Assembly (NCBI RefSeq): GCF_001625215.2
Contig: NC_030383.2
Coordinates: 56,782,949 to 56,846,948 of the forward strand
DNA: 64,000 nt
Reading direction: 5' to 3'
Source of the DNA: Daucus carota subsp. sativus
Lineage: Eukaryota > Streptophyta > Magnoliopsida > Apiales > Apiaceae
Shown: one piece after another, positions 31,797-43,444 of the stretch
Position numbering within the stretch: the stretch's first letter is position 1
How the letters are laid out: the number at the start of each line of letters is the position of its first letter
The notes under the pieces: generated by a model
Told to the model about the DNA's origin: nothing
Seen by the model: the letters and a program-made list of their open reading frames with translations, nothing else
Databases searched by the model: none
Translations under genes and position numbers: made by a program

Positions 31797-32273
31797 GGGG
31801 CGTTTGGCTTAACTTAAAAGTGTGACTTATATTAAGTAAAATAAAGAAGTGGATTAACAGGCATAATCACAAATTCTGCTCCCTTCGGGAGTCGAACCTG
31901 TGACCAAGAGGATACATGTCCTCTCTTTAACCAGCTAAACCAACCCTTGCGGGCTGAATAACTTTTTCTTATAAGTCAATTGAGTGTTTGGTAATTTAAA
32001 TGTATAAATTTTAAAAAAAATCAAATTATTAAAATATTAAAAACTTTATTAATAAATAAAGTTTATTATATATTAAAATTTTTAAAACTTCATAATAAAT
32101 GCAAATCACGGGAAAAGCTCAAAAAAAGCTAGCATGTCTAGCTTCCAGCTTCTGGCTTAAAAACCCAAAATAAGCATTTCTGCTTATTTTTGCCAAACAC
32201 CACGTAAAAAATAGAAGCGGCTTAAAGTGCTAAAAGAAGCCCGGAAACACTTATAAGAAGCTTAGCCAAACAC
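31797..32273. mobile_element. hAT-like MITE
   Basis: The left end GGGCGTTTGGCTTAAC pairs with a right end ending TTAGCCAAACACCC. The flanks share ACAAT, perhaps part of an 8-bp duplication. The interior contains a tRNA-like segment described separately. Confidence 0.6.
31880..31950 (-). repeat. tRNA-like (SINE head) segment nested in the MITE
   Basis: Read on the minus strand it shows a Pol III A-box-like block (TTGGTTTAGCTGGTTA) and a perfect B-box-like GGTTCGACTCC at 31898-31888. Spacing is tRNA-like, but no proper acceptor stem is visible, so it is more likely a SINE-derived fragment than a tRNA gene. Confidence 0.5.
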
Positions 32274-32738
32274 CCACAATCTCTTCAGTAGTTTTTATGG
32301 ATGGTTGCTTTTATCCGGTGATTTTAGCGTTTTTCTTGTAATGTTATATTTTCATACTACAAGGCACTTGTAATTTTTCTAAAAAAATAAATAATGCTCC
32401 TTTCTTGTTCATTTTTTTCTGAATAGATCGAATTTTCACAAATTTAGGACGGACTGGATTTAATTTACATGATTTGATTTAGCTTGCCGTTTGGTTTTGG
32501 TCATCTCTGCGTGTAGTCATTTACCAAAGCAACTTATTTCTAAAAAAATCTATTAAATTAAAGTAGCTGGATTCGTGATAATGCTAGTGAAGTTATCTTA
32601 AATGGTTATATTCGAGCTACAATAATGGATATGGTACATTTTATTGATCGCGCAACACCTAGTTATCAACTTTACATAAATATGATATTGTCAATATGTT
32701 GCATATATTTATTTTTAAACATCTAATAAAAGACCTCA

Positions 32739-33145
32739 GAGCATCTCCACCGCCGTTAGCTATAATCGTTGGCTAAATAGGAATTGTAAGACATTATGTA
32801 AAATTTGCTGAATCTGTAAGACATTTTGCTTCAATGATATTGGCTATATTGGTTGGGTATAATTTAAAAATAATATGTTTTTAATAATGTTAGATTGTTA
32901 AAATAAAATATATCAGTTCAATATGGTAATAAATGATGTGCAGTCTTACTACGTCTTACTACAGATTTCTTACAGACCTGTAGAAGTTCGACAAATTTAA
33001 TCATCCATAAGAGGTTGGCTAAAATTATAGACTAACAACCGGGTATGGTTGGAATATGGATTTTTCGAGCTGTTGGCTAAAATTCTTTATTTTTAATATG
33101 CCAACTCACTTTTTGGCTAAAGGTTTTCAATGGTTGAAGATGCTT
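32739..33145. mobile_element. Tourist-like MITE
   Basis: It starts GAGCATCTCCACCGCCGTTA and ends GGTTGAAGATGCTT, flanked by TCA on both sides. The interior is colinear with 6333-6680, for example 'gttggctaaat' and 'atggtaataaatgatgtgca'. The ends have diverged more than in the 39212 copy. Confidence 0.7.
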
Positions 33146-33274
33146 TCAGCTCGTGAAATTATCTTTCCATTTATATTCTATATATCTGCGTTTTTCATAA
33201 TCGATATATAGGACAATCCTAATAATAATAACGAGCATATAGTATCTTTTATGTGAATAAAGGAAGTTAATGTA

Positions 33275-33934
33275 CACTACAAGAAAACATGTCAAAACCG
33301 ACCGACACAATCGGTCGGTTATAAGGCTAAAACCGACCGATACAGGTGGTCGGTTAAACCCCGGTCGGTTACGTCAATTGGTCGTGTTTAACACTTAAAA
33401 CCGACCGTATGGGTGGTCGGTGGTCGGTTATGTGCTGTTGCATTCCCAGGAAAATGGTCCCACTTGATGTCACCTGTCATCGAAAATGTTTGCAATCAAT
33501 ATTTCTTCCCCACTTTAGTTCCTTTGTTCTCCTTTGATTTTTATTTGAAGTGAATGGGAGCTCACTACTAGCTAAAAGTGATATAAAAGCTGCAGGTTAA
33601 AACCGACCGCCGTGTCAGTCGGTTTTGGTACCAAACAAAAAAAACGACGTCGTTTTAAGAGACTGACGCACATATATTTTTATATAAATTGTTTTTTTAT
33701 TATTTTTTCACAGAACACAAAACTGACCATAGGGAACGGTCGGTTATGCGTGTGCCATGTCATACACATAACCGACCAGGGTCAACGGTCAGTTTTATGG
33801 GTTGCCACGTCACACAGTCCGTACGTCGTCGTTTTGTTGTTTTGACGAGGTAAAACCGACCACGCGACCGTCGGTCGATTTTATTCGTGACAGTCGGTTT
33901 TAGGTGGTCGGTTTTGACCTGTTTTCTTGTAGTG
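33275..33934. mobile_element. Non-autonomous CACTA (En/Spm-like) element
   Basis: It starts CACTACAAGAAAACATGTCA and ends with the inverse, ...GTTTTCTTGTAGTG. Many direct and inverted subterminal copies of 'aaccgacc' and 'ggtcggtt' lie within 150 bp of both ends, as in CACTA transposase-binding regions. It is 660 bp with no transposase ORF. Flanking trinucleotides do not match, so the target duplication is decayed. Confidence 0.85.
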
Positions 33935-34722
33935 ATGGCTACCATCGATTTTGTGTTAATTTGTTATCCATTTTAGAATTTTTGCCCTTCTGCACAAAAT
34001 ATCATTGTGAGAGATAATCAACAACAATCAATGGATATTAAAGATATTCTCAACGACGTTGTAGAATGGTTAACCTGCAACGGCCTTATCTCGATCAAAA
34101 AATAAGTTGCCCAGTTTAAACTGTAATTCGTTAAGCTCCATCGATGGTGACATGGTGTAATTGTATGCTGGTTTTAGCACTTGGCGCTTTTAGCCTACTC
34201 TGTGTACAGTACATGAGCCCAACATATTTTTCCTAGCTTCATCATTTAAAATATACTCATCTTAATTTTCTTATATTCAAAGCAGTATAGGCTGTAAAGC
34301 ATTAGGGTTTATTAAAATGATAAAAGAGACGGAAGTTGGAGAAATAATATATTAGAACGAATTTGCTTTAAGATTAGTGTCTATATGCCAGTATTCAAAA
34401 GCCTAATCTAGGGTTGCCATTTTGAAATGATAAAAGTAGAAAGTTTGGCCGAAAAGAAAAAAGAGTACAAAAGGTCTTATATATAGTGTTTTTCATGACT
34501 CATCAAAACCCTATTGTTTTGAATCAAGAAATAGAATAAGAATATAAGAAAGTATCTTAAATCTGCATCATAAGAGTATATGTCTATCAATGAAACAGAC
34601 AAAATTGTTTAAAAATTGATGAATGTGAATATATCTTTCCAAAAAATACAAAAATACCAAAAATTTATTACTAAAACGAATTACGAACCTTGATCTATAT
34701 GTCATGAATTAACCGACTATAA

Positions 34723-35106
34723 GAGCATCTCCAGCAGATTAGCTATACCATGTCTAAAACTAAAATTTTGAGGAATATGGACATAAATTCACTCCAGTAG
34801 AGTCTTTATTCATTTCCTAAATTTTAAGATCCACTTTTCATTCCTCATATGTAATCCCTAACCCATTCCTCATTTGTTTTTTAATGATTAAATATTTAAC
34901 TCTCAATTTTTGGACACTCTTTCCCACATTTTTCTTAATATCTTTTTGTTGAAAGAATTTGAATTTAATACTATAATAATAAAGGGAACACAAATAAGAA
35001 TTATTGTTGGAGTTGTCAATCAATATAGAATCCTTATATTTTAGAATTTGAATTGTTTAGTATATAGTATTTAAGAAACTTAGTTGGGACACTGCTGAAG
35101 ATGCTC
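34723..35106. mobile_element. Tourist-like MITE, second family
   Basis: It begins GAGCATCTCCAGCAGATTAG and ends CTGCTGAAGATGCTC, with a TAA duplication on both sides (34720-34722 and 35107-35109). The interior differs from the 39212 family but resembles 4741-4959. Confidence 0.8.
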
Positions 35107-35139
35107 TAATTCTATTATATTTATTATATTTAATGGACC

Positions 35140-35335
35140 GGTCCAACTAGAAAAGCGGGCATTTCTGACCAAAATTTCCGACCGACCAAAGTGGTCGGAG
35201 AAAAAGCGGTCATTTCCGACTGACTTACCGACCAAACGCGATCGGTCGTAAAAAATGGTGTCATTTACGACCGCCATTACCGACCGCACCAAATCGGTCG
35301 GTTATAACGGGCGTGGGTCCCGGCGTCCCGCTCAC
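35140..35335. mobile_element. Fragment of a CACTA-like terminal region
   Basis: Densely repeated 'ccgaccgacc', 'ggtcgg' and 'cgaccg' motifs in both orientations resemble the subterminal arrays of the element at 33275-33934. No CACTA terminus is present, so it is a remnant or a related element. Confidence 0.5.
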
Positions 35336-36178
35336 CAACGTTCTTAGGGGTACCCCTATATTCTTAATAATCTCACTGATTAAAATATTCGGACTAACCT
35401 ATTAATTATGAACGCAATATCATTTGAGAATAAATTACATATCTATTTATAAGCACAGTATCATTTGAAATTATTTACATACCTAATTTGGATACACTAC
35501 TTATTTTGTTCGTTCCGACTCCTTTTTCATTTTCCGGCGAGATCTCATGTTCATAAAGATTGCGAAATCTGAAGAATCAGTATAATCATTCGTCCTAATA
35601 TTCCTCGATCAATTTGCAATTTACATGCAATGAATCCAAATGATGTGTTTCTTTTTAACCTTGCACGTCCATAAACAAGAAAGGTAAAAAGTATTTAATT
35701 GAGTTCCAAACCCATCATGACACAAGTTATAAAATTCGAACGAGATCAAAAGCAAAAAAAACCCATGATCATTTCAGTAAATCGTGCGAGATCTAATATT
35801 CTATACACATGCAAATCATTCTCAATAATTCTGATCCCACGAGAGAGTACAAAAGATGAATCTACGTCTCGGGACAAGTAAACAAGCACTTGAGTATCTG
35901 GTGAACTTTTCCGCAACTTTTAGTTTGGAAATTAAGTCTTTTTGAGACAAGTGTGAGTGTGTAACAGGGAGCAAATCTCGCCAACTTGGGCTAAAAGACA
36001 TTCTAGAATTTGTGTTAGTCCATATATTCACACTATGTAGGTCTATTTATATGTGTAATGTAGCATATGAAATTATGAATCAAATATTCTGTGGGTCTAG
36101 GAACATATATATAGTCGATGGTCCGGTTCGACTCTCTGCAAAATTTACCGATTAAAATCGTTTGTACTCTTTTGCAAT

Positions 36179-36446
36179 TATTCCCTCCGTCCCATTTTAG
36201 TGGTCACATTTGGTTGGTTTTATGTCGGTCAAATTAACTAAAGTTTGACTGAAATTTATTAATATTTTATTAATTGATAAAATTAAAAAAATATATCATC
36301 GGAAATAACTTTTAATCTCCTTTAAGATGTAATTTTCAGTTTTTTAAAATAATGAAAGAGTGATTCATAATCTTTGATCAAAATTTAGTCAATTTGACCA
36401 ACAAAAATAAGAAATGAGACAATTAAAATGGGACGGATATGGAGTA
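36179..36446. mobile_element. Stowaway-like MITE
   Basis: TA-flanked ends TTCCCTCCGTCCCATTTTAG and, at the right, AATGGGACGGATATGGAG followed by TA. Bases 35336-36178 to the left and 36447-37534 to the right contain nothing else I can support. Confidence 0.8.
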
Positions 36447-37534
36447 ATATACAAGGACAGACAAACCAAATCGGGTCCTTCATAAAATTTTAATATTGAA
36501 TCCGTTTTTTTAATTATATATATATATATATATAGATTTAAATATTTTTTTATAATAACATAAACTATCAAAATATATCATAAACAAAAAATATATACCC
36601 AAATTTCACATAACTAGAAATACTCATCGTTTTTCAGAGTATGTTAACTGGCTATTATAGTTCTCTTCCCACTAATTGTATACGTTCCTCCGTTAACACG
36701 TAATTGGAGTTGGTATTTTATATTAACCTACAATATTATAGTTAAATCTCGATTACTTTTTAATTAATTAATTAAACATTATAATTTCAAATTCGAAATA
36801 TAGATTTATTTTGATCCTATTTTTATAGTGACAGTGTATATTTAATTTTGATTAATTAGTGATTTTGATAAACTAATAGAATTTAACGCATCTTATATTA
36901 TTATTAAATTTATAAAAAAGTTACTATAATATACTTGATAAATTACACACCCAAAACATGCCATAGACTGCACACCCAAAACATGCGTTGATATATGCAT
37001 GTGATTAAGAATCTTACCAACTAGGTAGAATATTGCTTCAAAAAGAAATTAATCTTTGAATATTTAGTAAAAATCTTACCAAAGTGAGCTAGACCACTGC
37101 TTTTCTAATCAGACTGATCTTTGATTTTTTACCTACCAATCAACTACTAGCAATTTCAGTAATACACCTTCACTGTTGTCGAGGTATTACTCGCCGAGTA
37201 GCCGGTATCGCATTGTCAATTTGGCATGTATAAAAGACCTTATTTTGTAGTATTGGTTTAATGAATTTTCGTGTTTGTGATTATGGGCAGACACTAACAA
37301 TAATTTTTAGGTAGGTGTTGAATTTTTTTAGGTTCAATCGATCAATTTTAATAATAATAAAAAATGACATTAATTAAAATATTTCATCTAAATTAAAAGT
37401 TATTGTTATTGAGTTTTCATAAAAACATGGTAGAAAGCTCTTTGTTTTTAGGATGTTTAAAGAAACCAAGAGCTTATGTATTCAGTTGCAGTTGTGTGTA
37501 AATGTGTGACACGATGCCTGCACACACATTCTAA

Positions 37535-37761
37535 GGAGCTGTTTGGACAAATTTAAAAAAAGTGATTCTATGCTTAAAGTAAAAAAGTGGATTAGAAGTG
37601 AAAAGTAGATAAGTTAATAAAGTGTTTGAAAAAAAAGTAGAAACTCTGATAGAGAAGTTAACATTTCTCAACTTATTAAAAGTGCTTCTGCTTATTTACA
37701 CAAATGGGTCAAGAAAAGCAGAAGCAAGAAGCAGGTTTGCTTCTTCTATACAAACAGCTCC
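37535..37761. mobile_element. Short hAT-like MITE
   Basis: The ends GGAGCTGTTTGGACAAAT and ...ATACAAACAGCTCC are inverted copies. The interior contains paired 'agaagc' and 'gcttct' motifs. No clear duplication. Confidence 0.65.
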
Positions 37762-38417
37762 ATAAACTGCTATTCAGGTGTCGTTTTGGATTGTTCACGC
37801 GTAGGTATGACACGTCCTCTTATAATATCTATTTTAATAAATTATTTTTATTTTTTTGAACAAATTTAATATTTTTATTTGAAATTTTTACAATAAATAA
37901 ATTATATTTTATATACATCAATAAATATAAAGAATTGAATAAAAACTTCTAACAGATGTATCAAAAGGAGGGAATAATAAGTATCCTTGAACTTAATAAA
38001 AAAATGAATAATCAGCGACAATTTACGGAAAATTGACAAATTGACTATGTCCTATGTTGTAATGGTTCCTGGAGCCCAGGATAATTTGGGCCTCCGCCCC
38101 AATTCTCTCTTGAGTCCAGGATCCACCGTAACTTCATGGAACTTGAGTCGAAACTCGTAAGAGCTGGGCTTCAATTTTCTTTTCCTTCGAGGTATATATC
38201 TTTTTTCCCTTTTTGAAATAACTTAGGTATATTTCTAGGGACCTGATAACTCATAAGTGAATTTCTATATTTACATGTTTCAGAACAGGGATTCCAAATC
38301 TGTCGTCAATTTCTTTTTTTTTTTTTAAATGACGTGACAGTCATGTGGAGAATTTAGTTAGATGGTTTATGTGTACACAGAGATCCCGTTACCTACCTTA
38401 CTTATTAATATTTAATA

Positions 38418-39141
38418 CTAGCCTTTAATCGGTGCGAAGCACGGACGGTTATATAATTCGTAATTTATTTTTTATAATTTAAATTGTAATATCATTTTAC
38501 TAGTATTTTAATATTAATGAACTTAACTTTAATTAAATTATATTAACCAACGGATTATATTTTCTAACAAAAATTTAGTTTTTACAATTTATTATCAATT
38601 TAAAAATACTTTTTTGTTATTAATATGGAATAATTTATTATTCAATTAATTTTAAATCATATTTTCCATATTTCGTATATCTTCGTATGTATGAAAAAAA
38701 GATATTTGTCGTGTAACAGATTAAAGTTAGAAAAAATTATGTAATTATTCGTATTTGTATTGAAAAAAAATATTCAAAAAAAATATTTATAATTTTATTT
38801 TATCGTCATTATAACTTTTTTAATGAAATAATAAAGCAAGCTGAAGGCTCGAAAGTTGTATGACTATGGTGTTTTGAATCTGTTTAAGACCTGTATTTAT
38901 TATGAGATACATTTTTAGTGTTTGTAGTTTATTCAAAACTTGTACTTATAAAAGATAGATTTTTAGTCTTATAATTGTTTAAGATTTTTCCTATTAAGAG
39001 ATAAATTTTTAGTGTGATTATTTTTATCTTTAGCAAGATAATAATACAAGAATGACTAAAAAAATATGACCAAACCAAAAATCATGAACAAAATTTAAGA
39101 CTATAAATTATACCCACGTTGGCTTATTATTATAGTATAGA
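38418..39141 (-). mobile_element. Non-autonomous Helitron
   Basis: Read on the minus strand it begins TCTATACTATAATAATAAGC after an A. It ends with a short hairpin (GTGCTTCGCAC) followed about ten bases later by CTAG, then a T. The 5'-TC, 3'-hairpin-CTAG and insertion between A and T are the defining marks of Helitrons. It is 724 bp with no RepHel ORF. Confidence 0.75.
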
Positions 39142-39211
39142 TGAGTGTAACCAATCACATGTTGCCACATAAATTTGTAAAACAAATTTGGGAACAAATT
39201 TTTGATACTTA

Positions 39212-39602
39212 GAGCATCTCCAACCATCTAAAGCCCTTGGCTAAAAAGTTAGGTGGCATACCTAAAATAAAAAAATTTAGCCAACAGCTCCAAAAATCCA
39301 ACTCCAACCATGCTCAGCTGTTGTCTATAAATTTAGCCAACCTCCTATGGATGGCTAAATTTGTCGAACCTCTACAGGTCTGTAAGAAAATCTGTGGGAA
39401 GATTGTACATCATTTATTACCATATTGAACTGATATATTCTATTTTAACAATTTAAAATATTAATAACATACTATTTTTAAATTATAGCCAACCAATATA
39501 GCCAGTACCATTGAAGCAAAATGTCTTACAGGTTCAGCAAATTTTACATAATGTCTTACAGGTCCAATTTAGCCAACGATTATAGCGGTGTTGGAGATGC
39601 TC
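39212..39602. mobile_element. Complete Tourist-like (PIF/Harbinger) MITE
   Basis: Perfect termini GAGCATCTCCAAC and GTTGGAGATGCTC are flanked by TTA on both sides (39209-39211 and 39603-39605), the Harbinger target preference. It is an inverted relative of the copies at 6333 and 32739. It lies about 400 bp upstream of the LOB-domain ATG. Confidence 0.88.
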
Positions 39603-40009
39603 TTAGTATTTTCCTACTTATTTTGATATAAAAAAGAGAGAGAGATTTAATTTCTCCAAAAACATCCGTCAGTGATATTTTGAGAAAGAAAAGGTATATA
39701 AGTCTAAATTATCAAATAAAAAAAATACCTTAAGATCAACTTATACCAACTATGGATGCGATGACGGAACAATCAGTGGTGTGAGAGCAAGGAGCAAGAT
39801 CAACATAACCCCATAAAATCAGAAGTTTGATATATACCATATTAAATAATTATTCTATTATTTTATTTCTTTAATTAAAACCATATTTATAGGGAAGAAA
39901 TTTTTTTGTTTCTCTCTTTACACGTCTCATTAAAAGCAATTCCCTAGCTAATCGTCTGTATCCAAAATCTTTACTAATCTCGAATGAAATATTTGTGAAA
40001 ATAACAAAC

Positions 40010-40429
40010 ATGAAAGGCACAACAGCTGCTAACACAGCTTCATCTTGTGCCGCATGCAAGTACCTACGTAGGAGATGCGATCAAAGCTGTTTTCTAGCAC
40101 ATTATTTTCCAGCCTCAAAGAGCCAAGATTATCTCAGTTGTCACAGAGTTTTCGGCACCTACAACCTTGTTAAGATGATAAAATCAGTCCAGGAACACGA
40201 GCGCCACGAAGCTGTGGCAACATTAGTGTTGGAGGCCCGAATGAGAGTGTCGAATCCGGTGCATGGCTGTTTGATGATGCAGAGAGTTTTGCAAGCCCAG
40301 ATTGATGAGCATTTGGAGGAACTAGATGCTGTGAAGAAGAAAGTGTTTTTGTTTGAGAGTTTGCATTCCCAGATTGAGCTTTTAGATGATCAGTTGATTA
40401 ATACTTCACTGGCGGTTGTGCCAGAGTGA
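40010..40429 (+). CDS. LOB-domain (LBD) transcription factor, class I-like small member
   Basis: A single exon of 139 residues. The LOB domain fills residues 9 to about 105. It has the zinc-binding C block CX2CX6CX3C (CAACKYLRRRCDQSC), a GAS-like block starting FPASKSQDYLSCHRVFG, then VLEARMRVSNPVHGC, and a coiled-coil-like stretch rich in Leu. LBD proteins are plant-specific nuclear DNA-binding factors acting at organ boundaries and in lateral organs; the overall form is closest to the short LBD22-24-like type, which is a memory-based judgement. The ATG at 40010 is used because the frame upstream has no other ATG. The region after the LOB domain is short (about 35 residues). The gene ends before the convergent DC1 gene. 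Confidence 0.88.
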   Translation: MKGTTAANTASSCAACKYLRRRCDQSCFLAHYFPASKSQDYLSCHRVFGTYNLVKMIKSVQEHERHEAVATLVLEARMRVSNPVHGCLMMQRVLQAQIDEHLEELDAVKKKVFLFESLHSQIELLDDQLINTSLAVVPE

Positions 40430-40923
40430 TGTGGAGTAAGATGGTGATAGATTTATGTTTTTGGTGAATTGTAATTGTTTGCTTAGATTATGTTAAATGT
40501 ATGTTATTCGACATTAGCACGAGAAAAGGCCCCATGTCAGAAAACCCATAAAATAACAGAGTTGGGAGAAATGGTACCAAATACCATTTATTAACGTCAG
40601 ATAATCTAGTCTTTTGGTTTTTGGAAGAAGACGCTATATGGTGTTGCGTTTTGGTCTGAAAAATCTTACAAGACGTAAGACGATCTTGCGTTTGGATTGC
40701 AAAATGATAGTTGATGCCTTGATGACCATCTTCTCCGACATTGATATTTGAAGCCATTTTCTTCAAATATGTGACAATGAAGCCAACACCCCATTAGCAT
40801 TTGAGGTAGTATGATTATTTTGCGGCATGATTCATATCTCATTCACATACGCGCACTGCAGGTGAAGAAATTTACATACAATGATACTTTGTCAAATTGA
40901 AAATATTACATTAGAAAAGGTGG

Positions 40924-42895
40924 TTACATAAGAGATAAGCTGCACGATAGACAGAAAATGGTTTTACAAGGTGCACATCGGAGGACAGGCTCAGCTAGTT
41001 GTTCTTTGCCACATCTTTCACATCTCTGAAATCTTTTGTTGAAATCAAAGGTTAGGCTGTGAGGATGGAGTTTGTAGCTAAGTATGTCCTTAGCCCCAAA
41101 CTTGACATCCGAGTAGTGGCGATTACATAATTTTTTTAAACATTTAGGATGAAATGAAAGATCACAAATGCTGCAATGATAGAACCACCAGTTTGTGTCT
41201 ATTTCATTGGAGCAATACTCGCAACTGAACTCATGCTCATGATCTTCTCTCACCATGCCAACTTCGTATATTAAGCGGAGAGGGTGAGAATCCCACCTAT
41301 GATTTACTGTGCTGGCGTTCATTATACATCCATCACATATATAGAATTGACAATGTCTACACCTGTGCAGATATCCACGCTTATCATCTCCACATGCCTT
41401 GCATTGCCATTTATCAATTGTCGCATAAATTTGTCCAAGGGGGTGAATGTGAGTTTCGTGTTTGATCGTTACAGGCAACACCGCACATCTAATATGAAGT
41501 TTGGTATGCTCATGATCGGTGAAAAATATACAATTACCCGCGTCTTCACAAGCAGAACAAAAGAATAAGTTGTATGGTTCAATGCACCTTTCTGCATATA
41601 GCTTCATCCCGACCTTACGAATTTCCCTAAATTCTTTCGGCAACAGGGCACAGAATTTATGCAGAAAGATGTTACAAGGGACACAACCATAGGCCTGATC
41701 GCGATCTGTTTGGACGGGCTTAGCACATCCATCGCATAACAATAGTATATCATCATTAGCACCGTCTTTCAGATCATTTAACTCATTGGTTGTAATGAGT
41801 TTTAGATGGTGCTGAGCATGATACCAATGTTCAATAGAGCTCCGGATGATATTATCTTTGTAGAATTTAGTGTATTTAGTACTCATATCCGTGACAAATT
41901 GCTGAAGTAATAGATTTACCGATGATTCGTCAGCTGCAGGGAGGTGCACCAAATTGGGATATTTATTATGCTCCCAAGAGCTGAGTTTAACAGTACTACA
42001 AAACACGGAAAATTAGTGTTAGTATAAAGAAGAAAAAATAGTAGACACAAAAATGCTGCAAAAAAAAAGTGTTTAAAGTAAGTACCGCTTTGATAATTGA
42101 CTATAACTTGATCTAGTGCATTGAAAATGCACGAAAAATCTGCATTTTGGACAATAATAAAGCCAATTTGATCGGCTCATTGTTTGATCGCAGACTTTGC
42201 AATACTGAGTAAATTTGTGATAGGCTTCTGGAAGAGAAAACGCGAGGACAAGAGGGTGATCTTGGTGGAAGTGGAACTGGAAAGATGTAGGAGCATCCCC
42301 GCAGCTCTTGTGAATCCAAAACTGACATTTGCTGCATTTATACGACATGTCTTGAAAATCCTTCTTCACTCTGCAAGCGTCACATTTGAATGAGGAGGGA
42401 CGCTGGATTAAGGCCATCGGGTGCTGACTATGAGCCGCGTGCTCAAACTTGTGATCCTCCAAAGAATGCACTCTCAAGACGGCACATCTGAGGCAAATAC
42501 GGAACTCAAATTCCAAACTGCGCGCAATAATTCCAAGGCATCTCATCGTAACATATGTTGCAGTAACAATGTGTGCATGCTTCCTTGATTGCTTGTTGCG
42601 AAAATAGGACAAGGACTTGATTCGGGTTGGTCGGGTTTTCGATCTTTTGGGGTAATTCTGCACAGGTCTTGTGGAATAAGAACCTGATGCAATCTTCATC
42701 AGCACCAGTAGTATTTTGTCGGTAAAAATAAAGATCCGAACCCCAGGTTTCAAAAGCAGTGATGCGGTTGGTGCAAGTATAAATGAATGATTTACATGAG
42801 ATTATATCTTCGAGGCAGCCATTACACTTATCACCCTCCCCTGCAATGTAATTCTCATTCAGGATTAGTGAGTGTTGGTGGCCAAAGTGCTTCAT
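40924..42895 (-). pseudogene. DC1 (Cys/His-rich C1) domain protein, broken by a one-base frameshift
   Basis: Two exons in coding order, 42895-42086 and 41995-40924, with a GT-AG intron that keeps frame (SKR then TVKLSS). DC1 proteins carry repeated zinc-binding Cys/His modules; plant members are linked to hormone and stress responses. Modules are visible as HX(n)CX2C patterns, for example CKVCDQTMSRSNWLYYCPKC in exon 1 and CEYCSNEIDTNWWFYHC in exon 2. The reading frame from ATG 42895 stops at 42506. The downstream frame resumes at once with FEFRICLRCAVLRV, exactly where a DC1 module should continue. The break lies in a run of three A on the plus strand (42508-42510); with two, the module would be continuous. 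This may be a real lesion or a sequence error. If error, the gene would encode about 626 residues. Confidence 0.8.
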
Positions 42896-43382
42896 TTCTG
42901 TATCTTTTTCTTGGTCTCAGTTGTTGTAAACTGAGGGGAATTATATGTACAAAATCTATAGGTGCTTGTCACCAAAGGTAGAAATATAGCAAGACAAGCA
43001 AAGAATTAGAAAAGACACAGACTTGGGACATACTCCACAAGTACTTTGGAATGTGGTACCTTGAGTACAGATGTGTTTTACTGTATCTTCTTCTAAAAAT
43101 CGGCGATTAATCATAATTTTTCGGTTAATCTTTGCTTCTTAACTCGTCAAACCGATTAAATGTTCGATTATTTAATTTTTTTTTTGAAAGGCCAAAGATT
43201 ACATTGATAAAAGGGTTACAAGATTTTCTGCCAGTACCATAATATAACTAGAGACTAGAATCTAGAGACCCTACAAAGATAGCAATCATATCAGCTAAAT
43301 TTGCATGCTTTACTCTATCCCATAAGACCTTGGAAATTACCTAATAACTAGACACAATCTAATCTCCACTGACAAAAGCTAG

Positions 43383-43443
43383 AACATTCCCCATGCAAAC
43401 TACACGACTCCCCCCATACAAACTACACGAATCCCCCCATGCA
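43383..43443. repeat. Short tandem repeat after the third LINE ORF
   Basis: A unit of about 24 bp containing 'catgcaaactacacga' and 'tcccccca' occurs two and a half times with small changes, directly downstream (in element sense) of the RNase H-like ORF. Confidence 0.7.
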
Positions 43444-43444
43444 G

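Noticed and set aside
40488-40766. 92-codon minus-strand ORF between the LOB and DC1 genes
   Set aside because: It overlaps the 3' flank of the LOB gene and has no recognisable domain; likely chance.
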